DNA of 64,000 nucleotides. Origin: Eubacteriales bacterium. Lineage in GTDB: Bacteria > Bacillota > Clostridia > Oscillospirales > Butyricicoccaceae. Below, in pieces: positions 58,150 through 64,000 of the stretch. The notes beneath the pieces were generated by a model. That model was given only the letters and a program-made list of their open reading frames with translations. It did no database searches and was not told the origin of the DNA. The stretch is taken from NCBI GenBank assembly GCA_030524205.1, contig JAUNGZ010000001.1, positions 103,528-167,527 on the forward strand. Reading direction: 5' to 3'. Numbering within the stretch: position 1 is the first letter of the stretch; each line of letters opens with the position of its first letter. The position numbers and the translations under genes are program-made.

Positions 58150-59799
58150 CTATTTCCCAAACCGGAACCAGAAGCGCGGGCCCTCGGGCGTATTTTCCGC
58201 GCCGAACGGCCAGCCGTGCAGCTCAAACACGGCCTTTGCCACCGCAAGGCCAAGGCCCGCGCCGCCGTCCGCTCGCGCGGGATCAGCCTGATAGTAGGCG
58301 TCCCATAGACGCGGCAGCGCGTCCTGCGGGATGGGCGCGCCCGTGTTTTCCACCGCGCACACGCCGTTTTCAACGCGCACCGCGACCCTTCCGCCGGGTG
58401 GCGTAAAGCGCACGGCGTTGCCGAGCAGGCTGTCGAACGCGCGGGAGAGAAGCGCGCGATCAGCCTCGGTTTCGTCCGCGCCGTCCGTCAGCGCCACGGT
58501 CGTGATTTCCCCGCTCAGCGGCGCAAGCGCGTCAAGCTGTTCGCGGGCCAGCGCCGCAACCGACACCCGCTCGGGACGCAGCCGCTGCGCGCCCGCCTCC
58601 AGCCGGGATAGGTCGAGCATCCTTTTGACGCTGCCGTCCATACGCGCGGCCTGCGCCCGGATCTGTTCCATGTAATACGCGCGCTTATCCGCCGCCATGT
58701 CGCCCGAAAGCAGCTCGGCGGTCGCCGAGAGCGCCGAGAGCGGCGTTTTCAGCTCATGCGCGATAGCGGCGGTCGTATCGCGGCGGGCCTGCTCGACACG
58801 CTCCTGTCTGCGCCACACGCGCAATAGGGCGGCGGCGAGGACGGCTGCAAAGAGCAGCGCGAGCAGCAGCCCGAAGCCCCAGACCGGCATGAGAATCGGC
58901 AGATTGGCCTTTATGGGGTAGCCCTCGGCGGCGTACTGCGCGATCACAAAGCCGCCCGGCGCGCCCGCCGACACGACGACACGATAGCTGTAATAGTTGA
59001 CCCGCCACGGCCTTACAGTCTCCACCAAATTGCCCGTGCCCTTTGTATTGCCGGTCACCTGCGCGCGCAGCGCCATGCGGCGCGGCGAGGAGAGCGAGTT
59101 CCGGAGCTGCGCGGGCGTTTCCGTGCCGTTGCTCGGATGGACGGCGCTTTGGATCAAATAGGTCTGCGCCGGTTCCTCGTCCAGCCGCGCGTCATAGGTG
59201 CAGGCTACCGCCCGCGGCGCGCCGTCGGCAACCCAGCCGTCCTGCTCCGGCGTGCTTTTCCGGCGCTGTATCAGCAGCCGCTTGGGATAGATCCTGCCGT
59301 CCTTCAGCCAGCCCTCCACCGACCGCTGCGACAGGCCGTCCTCCCCGCACAGCCAACTGACGATGGCGTCGTACACCGGCGCGGGCTGCCCCTCCATCGC
59401 AACGGGATAGGTTTGCGCACTGCCGCCCGCGTCGATCTGCTCCTGCCAGTCGGGATCGACCGCGCGCAGCCAGCCGCTGTTGCTTTGCAGCACCTCGCCG
59501 GATGCGGACAGCACCCCGGTCTCCGTGATGCGGATGTCCGCGCGATCCCGGATGCGCCGGTCGGCGACAAACGGCTCACCCAGCCGCTCCGCCAAGCTCG
59601 CGCCGTCCGCGTCGGTCAGCGCGAGCTTTACCCAGTCCTGAAATTCCGATTCCGAGACCGACATATCGCCCGCCATGGAATACGCGCGCTGCCAGCTGAG
59701 CAGCAGCGTAAACACGCTCATCACCGCCAGATAAAACGCCAGAAATCCCGCGCCTACGCGCCAAAAGAAGCTCCAATAGTTTTTACGTTTGGTTTTCAT
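58150..59799 (-). CDS. Sensor histidine kinase
   Basis: A 549-residue membrane kinase: first membrane helix at residues 15-36, an extracytoplasmic sensor region to about 300, a second helix (WGFGLLLALLFAAVLAAALL), then HisKA with AAIAHELKTPLSALSATAEL (phospho-His near 348) and the ATPase domain (LLGNAVRFTPPGGRVAV; GGAGLGLAVAKAVFELH). It lacks an obvious HAMP domain. Its start overlaps the response-regulator gene by 17 bases. The signal is unknown. Confidence 0.93.
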   Translation of the reverse strand: MKTKRKNYWSFFWRVGAGFLAFYLAVMSVFTLLLSWQRAYSMAGDMSVSESEFQDWVKLALTDADGASLAERLGEPFVADRRIRDRADIRITETGVLSASGEVLQSNSGWLRAVDPDWQEQIDAGGSAQTYPVAMEGQPAPVYDAIVSWLCGEDGLSQRSVEGWLKDGRIYPKRLLIQRRKSTPEQDGWVADGAPRAVACTYDARLDEEPAQTYLIQSAVHPSNGTETPAQLRNSLSSPRRMALRAQVTGNTKGTGNLVETVRPWRVNYYSYRVVVSAGAPGGFVIAQYAAEGYPIKANLPILMPVWGFGLLLALLFAAVLAAALLRVWRRQERVEQARRDTTAAIAHELKTPLSALSATAELLSGDMAADKRAYYMEQIRAQAARMDGSVKRMLDLSRLEAGAQRLRPERVSVAALAREQLDALAPLSGEITTVALTDGADETEADRALLSRAFDSLLGNAVRFTPPGGRVAVRVENGVCAVENTGAPIPQDALPRLWDAYYQADPARADGGAGLGLAVAKAVFELHGWPFGAENTPEGPRFWFRFGK

Positions 59800-60481
59800 C
59801 TTCCTTCACCTCCAGCTTATAGCCCGCCTTGAAGACGGTTTTAATACAGTCCGCGCGCGGCCCCAGCGCACGGCGCAGCTTTTTGATATGGCTGTCGATC
59901 ACGCGGTCGGCGCCGTCGAAGTCCCAGCCCCACACGCGGACGAGCAGCGCCTCCCTTGTCAGCAGCTTGTTTTTGTTTTCAAGCAGCACTTTCAGCAGCG
60001 CGAACTCCTTGGGCGGCAGGGCGACCGGCCTGCCGTCCGCCATGACCATGCCGCGCGCGGGGTCGAGGATCAGCGAACCCGCCGTGAGACGCGCGTCCCG
60101 CGTCAGTCCCTTGGCGCGGCGGATCAGCGCCTGTGCCTTGGCATACAGCACCGCGAGCGAAAAGGGCTTGACCACATAATCGTCCGCGCCCAGCCCGTAG
60201 CCGCGCAGGCGGTCCTCCTCCGCCTCGCGGGCGGTGACAAATAAAATCGGCACGTCGCTCGTCCTGCGCGCCGCGCGGCAAATCGTGAACCCGTCCGCGC
60301 CCGGCAGCATCACGTCGAGCAGCAGCAGGTCGAACGCATCCGCGTCCAGCAGCGCAAGCGCCGCGTCGCCGTCCGCCGCGGGCACAATTTCCATCTGCCC
60401 GCCGCTCTTTTCCGAAAAATAATCCGCTACCACCTCGCGCAGGGCGCGCTCGTCCTCCGCCAGCAAAATTCGATATGCCAT
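59783..60481 (-). CDS. OmpR/PhoB-type response regulator
   Basis: A 232-residue regulator. The receiver has EDE (10-12), the phosphoacceptor Asp56 (LLLLDVMLPGADGF), FVTAREAEEDR and KPFSLAVLYAK. The C-terminal winged helix includes LPPKEFALLKVLLENKNKLL and VWGWDFDGADRVIDSHIKKL. It is first in the operon with the kinase. A minus-strand TATACT near 60506 may be its -10. Confidence 0.95.
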   Translation of the reverse strand: MAYRILLAEDERALREVVADYFSEKSGGQMEIVPAADGDAALALLDADAFDLLLLDVMLPGADGFTICRAARRTSDVPILFVTAREAEEDRLRGYGLGADDYVVKPFSLAVLYAKAQALIRRAKGLTRDARLTAGSLILDPARGMVMADGRPVALPPKEFALLKVLLENKNKLLTREALLVRVWGWDFDGADRVIDSHIKKLRRALGPRADCIKTVFKAGYKLEVKEDENQT

Positions 60482-60571
60482 TTACATCCCTCCTAACCTA
60501 GGCAAAGTATAACATGCGGTTCTGTCCTTTTGATGCCCTGTTTCGAAATTATTTCACCGCGCCCGCGCGGG

Positions 60572-60600
60572 TTGACAGCGCGCCGCGCGTCCGCTATACT
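60572..60600 (+). promoter_or_regulatory. Strong promoter upstream of the GNAT leader
   Basis: TTGACA (60572-60577), a 17-base spacer and TATACT (60595-60600). Confidence 0.85.
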
Positions 60601-60606
60601 GTAAGC

Positions 60607-60781
60607 ATCTTATAATGAAGGAAGTGTCTGTTTGTCGGTTCTGTAAGCGCAGCTTTCTGCGTACAGCCGGAAAAGCGCCGGAAACGGGGCTTGGGTTTGT
60701 GCGCCCCAAAGCCGCCCTTGCGGAACACGATGCGCACGTTTGGACACGGGCATGGTGTTTTTCGCACCATGCCCGTTTTTT
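60607..60781 (+). ncRNA. Structured leader or small RNA of about 170 nt ending in a terminator
   Basis: From the promoter, the transcript holds a hairpin GCGCAG-CTTT-CTGCGT flanked by CTGT/ACAG, a GGCTT...AAAGCC stem and a GTGTC/GGACAC long-range pair (about 60622 and 60741). It ends with the intrinsic terminator GGGCATGGTG/CACCATGCCC plus T run (60747-60781). It lies 50 bases before the GNAT gene. It could be a riboswitch-like attenuated leader or an independent RNA; I cannot assign it to a known class. Confidence 0.55.
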
Positions 60782-60832
60782 ATGGCCGCAAGGGCGCAAG
60801 CTGATGATATCCAACCACGGAAAGGAACTGCT

Positions 60833-61444
60833 ATGATGAAAAACTATACCCTGCGTTTGGAAACGCCGGACGATTACCGCACAGTTGAGGAATTGACGCG
60901 CGACGCATTCTGGGATGTGTTCAAGCCCGGCTGCGACGAGCATCTGATCCTGCACCGGCTGCGCGCGCACGCGGACTTTATCCCGGAGCTGAGCGTCGTC
61001 GCGCTCGACGGCGGCACAATCGCCGGACATGCGGCGTACAGCCGCGCGGCAATCGTTCAGAAGGACGGCGCGCGCTTTCCGATTATCATTCTCGGCCCGC
61101 TGTCCGTATTGCCGGCGTACCAGAAGCAGGGCGTCGGCTCCGCGCTGCTGCGGCACACGCTCGCGCGGGCGAAGGAAACGGGCTTTGCGGGCTGCGCGGT
61201 GTGCGGCTGGCCGGACTATTACCCGCGCTTCGGCTTTGAACGCGCGCGAAAATACGCCGTCACGGACGCGGCGGGCGAAAGCCCGGATCATTTGATGATC
61301 CTGCCGCTGGCCGTGAACGCTCTGCCCGCGGGCACGCTTGCGGAGAGCGAGGTGTTCTATTCGGTCACGCCCGAGGCGCTCAAAGCCTTTGACAAAACCT
61401 TCCCGCCGCGTGAAAAGCACCGGCGGCCCGGACAGCTCGTTTGA
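60833..61444 (+). CDS. GNAT-family N-acetyltransferase
   Basis: A 203-residue protein of the YhbS-like GNAT group. The acetyl-CoA loop is LSVLPAYQKQGVGSALLRH; TPDDYRTVEELTRDAFW is the N-terminal motif and CAVCGWPDYYPRFGFERARK the later core. It starts at ATG 60833 or 60836, with AAAGGA upstream. The substrate is unknown. It lies behind a leader with a terminator, so expression may be conditional. Confidence 0.88.
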   Translation: MMKNYTLRLETPDDYRTVEELTRDAFWDVFKPGCDEHLILHRLRAHADFIPELSVVALDGGTIAGHAAYSRAAIVQKDGARFPIIILGPLSVLPAYQKQGVGSALLRHTLARAKETGFAGCAVCGWPDYYPRFGFERARKYAVTDAAGESPDHLMILPLAVNALPAGTLAESEVFYSVTPEALKAFDKTFPPREKHRRPGQLV

Positions 61445-61525
61445 TTTTTTCTCCTTCCCCGGGAGCATTTCGCCCCGCCGGGACATCTTATAAGTGTCCG
61501 GACGATGAAAACGAGGTGAACCCTA

Positions 61526-62041
61526 ATGGAACTGACATTGATCCCGCCGCGCGAGGACGCGCGCGAACGATTTGCCGCCGCGGTCACCGCGCACAGCCGC
61601 GCCATGTTCCGCGCGGCGCGGGCACTTTTAGACTGCGACGCGGACGCGGAGGACGCGGTGAGCGAAGCCGTATTGCGCGCCTGGCAGGCCTTCGGACGGC
61701 TGCGCGACGAAAAGGCGCTCAAAGGCTGGCTGATCAAAATTGCAGTCAACTGCGCCTACGAGCACCGGCGCAAGAGCGCGCGGGTGACCTATACCGACGA
61801 TCTGGAGCCCCTCGCGGGCGGCGCGGAGGACGCGCACGGCCTCGGCCTGTGGGACACGGTCCAACGTCTGCCCGAGGAGTTCCGCATCGTGACCGTGCTG
61901 TTCTACTACGAGGACCTGCCGACGGCCGAGATCGCAAAGATACTCGGCGTGCGCGAGGGCACGGTGCGCAGCCGCTTGACGCGGGCGAGGAACCGCCTGC
62001 GCACGCTTTTGGAGGAGGAAGGCTACCATGATGACATTTGA
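61526..62041 (+). CDS. ECF-type sigma factor
   Basis: A 171-residue sigma-70 family protein with only regions 2 and 4: RALLDCDADAEDAVSEAVLR and WQAFGRLRDEKALKGWLIKI (region 2), and LPEEFRIVTVLFYYEDLPTA followed by EIAKILGVREGTVRSRLTRA (region 4). Its last 14 bases overlap the downstream DUF4179 gene, the classic sigma/anti-sigma arrangement. GAGGTG precedes the ATG. Confidence 0.93.
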   Translation: MELTLIPPREDARERFAAAVTAHSRAMFRAARALLDCDADAEDAVSEAVLRAWQAFGRLRDEKALKGWLIKIAVNCAYEHRRKSARVTYTDDLEPLAGGAEDAHGLGLWDTVQRLPEEFRIVTVLFYYEDLPTAEIAKILGVREGTVRSRLTRARNRLRTLLEEEGYHDDI

Positions 62042-63395
62042 TGAAAAGCTGAAGGCGCGCGCCGGGCGCGAGGACTGCCCCATCCCGGAGGACTTTGATG
62101 CGCGCATGGACGCGCTGCTCGAAACGCTGCCCGCACAGGCAGCGCCGCAGCGCCGCCGTCCTGTGCGGCGCATGGTGATCGTCGGCGTGGCCGCGGCGGT
62201 CTGCCTTGCGGGCGCGGCGGCGGCAGCGCCCGCCGTGCTCTCGATGGCTCGGGGCGCGGTCGGCTACTTTTCCGCAAAGCCCGATTCGCCCTACGCTTCC
62301 CAGCTCGCGGCGTTCGAGAAATACAACGCCGCCGTCGGCGTCAGCCAAACCGTGGACGGACGGACGCTGACCATCGACAACCTCGCAGTGGACGACAGCT
62401 ATCTGCATGTTTTCTACACGCTCTCGAGCGAAACGCCGATCGAACGTCACGGAGACGGCAGCGAACCCGAGGCGTGGCTCGCCCAGTGGTCCGCGCCGCC
62501 CTTCTGGGCCGAGATCGACGGCAAACCGCTGAATATCGAAGGCACCGTTAAAGCCGAAGCCACCTTTATCGACGACCGCACAATCAAAGGCATGCGCCGC
62601 ATGGCGCTCGACCGGAATCTGCCCGACCAGTTTGATCTGCTGCTGTATACCGGCGGCTCCAGCTCGCTTGCGGATTCTGAATTCCAGTTCCGTCTGGCGG
62701 TGGACAAAAGCGCGGTCGCGGTGGAGAGCCGCACCGTCGAGCCGAAGACCAACTTTGAGATCTACGGCCACAAGGTGCGCATCGAGCGGCTGTCCATCTC
62801 CCCCTTCGGCTCGACCATCACGCTCAGCGAAGCGGCGGAAGATCCGTGGCAGGCCTTCCTGCTGCGCGACGACAAGGGAAACTATCTTCCGCTGACCGAC
62901 CGGGGCAATACCGGCAGCAACGGCTTTACCCGCGTCAGCAACACGTACGAATTCCTCGGCGCGGACAAATCCACACAGTCGGTCACGCTGCTCCCCATTT
63001 CTTACGATGGCGCGGACGCTCCCGCGCACCTTGTCAAAGGCTCGCTCGATTCCCTGCCGCTGACCGACGCTTCGGCCGATGGACTTACGCTGGAGTCGCT
63101 TGACGTCGGCGCGAAAAAAGCGGTCGCCACGTTCTCGGTGCACGGCGCGGTGTATACCGCCGACGCGCAGTTTTACCTGACCGGCCCGGACGGCGGCGAG
63201 CTTAAAGTGACCGGCGACACCTATTTCGACTGCGCGGTCGACCGGGAAACCGGCTTGATCACCGCAACCTACTACTACCCCGACGCCGCCGCCGAGGAAC
63301 TCGCACAGGCCGAAGGAATTGCCTTCTTTCAGGCCGCGCCGCTGACGCTGCTGGAGGATCAGGCAATTACCATTGACTTGCAGCCCGCGCAATAA
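62028..63395 (+). CDS. DUF4179-type membrane protein, probable anti-sigma factor
   Basis: A 455-residue protein with a cytosolic N-terminal part (TFDEKLKARAGREDCPIPED), one membrane helix (MVIVGVAAAVCLAGAAAAAP, about residues 48-68) and a large external domain (VGVSQTVDGRTLTIDNLAVD; SPFGSTITLSEAAEDPWQAF) typical of DUF4179 proteins encoded beside ECF sigma factors. It probably holds the sigma factor inactive until an envelope signal; the signal is unknown. Confidence 0.82.
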   Translation: MMTFDEKLKARAGREDCPIPEDFDARMDALLETLPAQAAPQRRRPVRRMVIVGVAAAVCLAGAAAAAPAVLSMARGAVGYFSAKPDSPYASQLAAFEKYNAAVGVSQTVDGRTLTIDNLAVDDSYLHVFYTLSSETPIERHGDGSEPEAWLAQWSAPPFWAEIDGKPLNIEGTVKAEATFIDDRTIKGMRRMALDRNLPDQFDLLLYTGGSSSLADSEFQFRLAVDKSAVAVESRTVEPKTNFEIYGHKVRIERLSISPFGSTITLSEAAEDPWQAFLLRDDKGNYLPLTDRGNTGSNGFTRVSNTYEFLGADKSTQSVTLLPISYDGADAPAHLVKGSLDSLPLTDASADGLTLESLDVGAKKAVATFSVHGAVYTADAQFYLTGPDGGELKVTGDTYFDCAVDRETGLITATYYYPDAAAEELAQAEGIAFFQAAPLTLLEDQAITIDLQPAQ

Positions 63396-63433
63396 GCCGC
63401 TGTTTCGATCGTGAAAAAAGTTATACGACAACA

Positions 63434-63474
63434 AAGAGCCTGCACATTCTAAAGAATGTGCAGGCTCTTGTTTT
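63434..63474. terminator. Terminator between the DUF4179 gene and the tRNA cluster
   Basis: AAGAGCCTGCACATTCT (63434-63450) pairs with AGAATGTGCAGGCTCTT (63453-63469), followed by GTTTT. Confidence 0.88.
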
Positions 63475-63476
63475 GG

Positions 63477-63549
63477 TGATCCAGCGGGGATTCGAACCCC
63501 GGACACCCTGCTTAAAAGGCAGGTGCTCTGCCGACTGAGCTACTGGATC
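63477..63549 (-). tRNA. tRNA-Lys (anticodon UUU)
   Basis: The acceptor stem GATCCAG/CTGGATC is complete, the anticodon loop is CTTTTAA, and the T arm GGGGTTCGAATCCCC is normal. The 3' CCA is not encoded. Confidence 0.96.
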
Positions 63550-63567
63550 ATGGTACAATTAAAAAAT

Positions 63568-63642
63568 TGGCAGGGACGGCTGGATTCGAACCAGCGAATG
63601 TCGGCGTCAAAGGCCGATGCCTTACCGCTTGGCGACGCCCCT
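63568..63642 (-). tRNA. tRNA-Gln (anticodon UUG)
   Basis: The acceptor AGGGGCG/CGTCCCT, anticodon stem TCGGC/GCCGA with loop CTTTGAC, and T arm GCTGGTTCGAATCCAGC are intact. The discriminator G is followed by an encoded CCA. Confidence 0.95.
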
Positions 63643-63713
63643 GTATTCGCGGGCTGAAAGTAAATTCAGAACAACGCGCTGCGGACAGCAGCGCGTCGTG
63701 TTCTGAAAAATGG

Positions 63714-63788
<75 letters not shown>

Positions 63789-63812
63789 ATATTTGGTTTG
63801 TCCAGCGGAATT

Positions 63813-63889
63813 TGGCACGCCAGGAGGGATTCGAACCCCCGGCCTACTGCTTAGAAGGCAGTTGCTCTATCCGGCTGAGCTACTGGCGC
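63813..63889 (-). tRNA. tRNA-Arg (anticodon UCU)
   Basis: The acceptor is GCGCCAG/CTGGCGT, anticodon loop CTTCTAA, T arm GGGGGTTCGAATCCCTC. CCA is encoded. Confidence 0.95.
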
Positions 63890-63920
63890 ATATCAACTCC
63901 GAAAACCCGATATAATAAAA

Positions 63921-63994
63921 TGGAGCGGGTGATGGGAATCGAACCCACGTGTTCAGCTTGGAAGGCTGACATTCTACCATTGAACTACACCCGC
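63921..63994 (-). tRNA. tRNA-Gly (anticodon UCC)
   Basis: The acceptor is GCGGGTG/CACCCGC, anticodon loop CTTCCAA, T arm GTGGGTTCGATTCCCAT. CCA is encoded. Confidence 0.96.
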
Positions 63995-64000
63995 GGGTTT

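Noticed and set aside
60615-60836. 73-codon ORF ahead of the GNAT gene
   Set aside because: No ribosome-binding site; it runs through a perfect intrinsic terminator, and its composition is not protein-like. A structured RNA explains the region better.
61746-63506. 586-codon frame opposite the sigma/DUF4179 genes
   Set aside because: Antisense to two well-supported genes; no motif and no start signal.

Overview
This window is chromosomal DNA from a GC-rich, endospore-forming Clostridium-class Firmicute. The sporulation genes (spoIIAA-spoIIAB-sigF; a SpoIVFA/SpoIVFB-like pair), T-box and SAM-I leaders, an ECF vitamin-transport module, IreB and a CarD-like regulator all fit a gut Oscillospirales/Butyricicoccus-Agathobaculum-type anaerobe. 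The genus is my inference; no rRNA is present to confirm it.

Layout. 1-2.9 kb: end of an AraC regulator, a DUF2000 gene, the spoIVFA/B-like pair and a CarD-like gene. 2.9-4.2 kb: ispD-ispF of the MEP isoprenoid pathway. 4.2-6.6 kb (minus): DUF951, nucleoside phosphorylase, MATE transporter. 6.7-11.1 kb: S1-domain protein, rarA, hisC. 11.1-14.6 kb (minus): copper operon copA-csoR-pentapeptide protein with a clear promoter and a candidate operator. 14.8-17.5 kb: aldose epimerase and metK under a SAM-I riboswitch. 17.5-22 kb: a two-gene acyl-CoA dehydratase activase system. 22-28.8 kb: a lone pseudopilin and feoAB, where feoB is split by a 3.6-kb element carrying a large serine recombinase. 28.9-38.6 kb: pcrA, the sigF operon, folC, small membrane proteins and valS with a T-box. 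38.6-39.6 kb: a small AT-richer regulatory island with an orphan RNA and an XRE regulator. 39.6-43.9 kb: T-box-pheS-pheT and ireB. 44-50 kb: YgiQ radical SAM protein, MarR-MATE pair, Lrp regulator, RNA methyltransferase. 49.6-57.2 kb: ecfA1-ecfA2-ecfT-truA, DUF5711, CvpA-like, Clp ATPase. 57.3-63.4 kb: DUF5131, a two-component system, GNAT enzyme, ECF sigma with its DUF4179 partner. 63.5-64 kb: five tRNA genes on the minus strand.

Two observations stand out. First, the insertion in feoB lies between two 13-bp copies of one core. Removing it restores a 647-codon feoB in frame exactly through the conserved GFGCNACG motif, and the element's ends form a symmetric attP. Its only other cargo is a holin/amidase lysis cassette, a cold-shock protein and two small ORFs. 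Second, at least six intergenic regions carry the same ordered chain of hairpins. Stem sequences differ between copies while pairing is kept, and in three cases the first hairpin supplies the stop codon of the upstream gene. This looks like an undescribed family of modular structured repeats.
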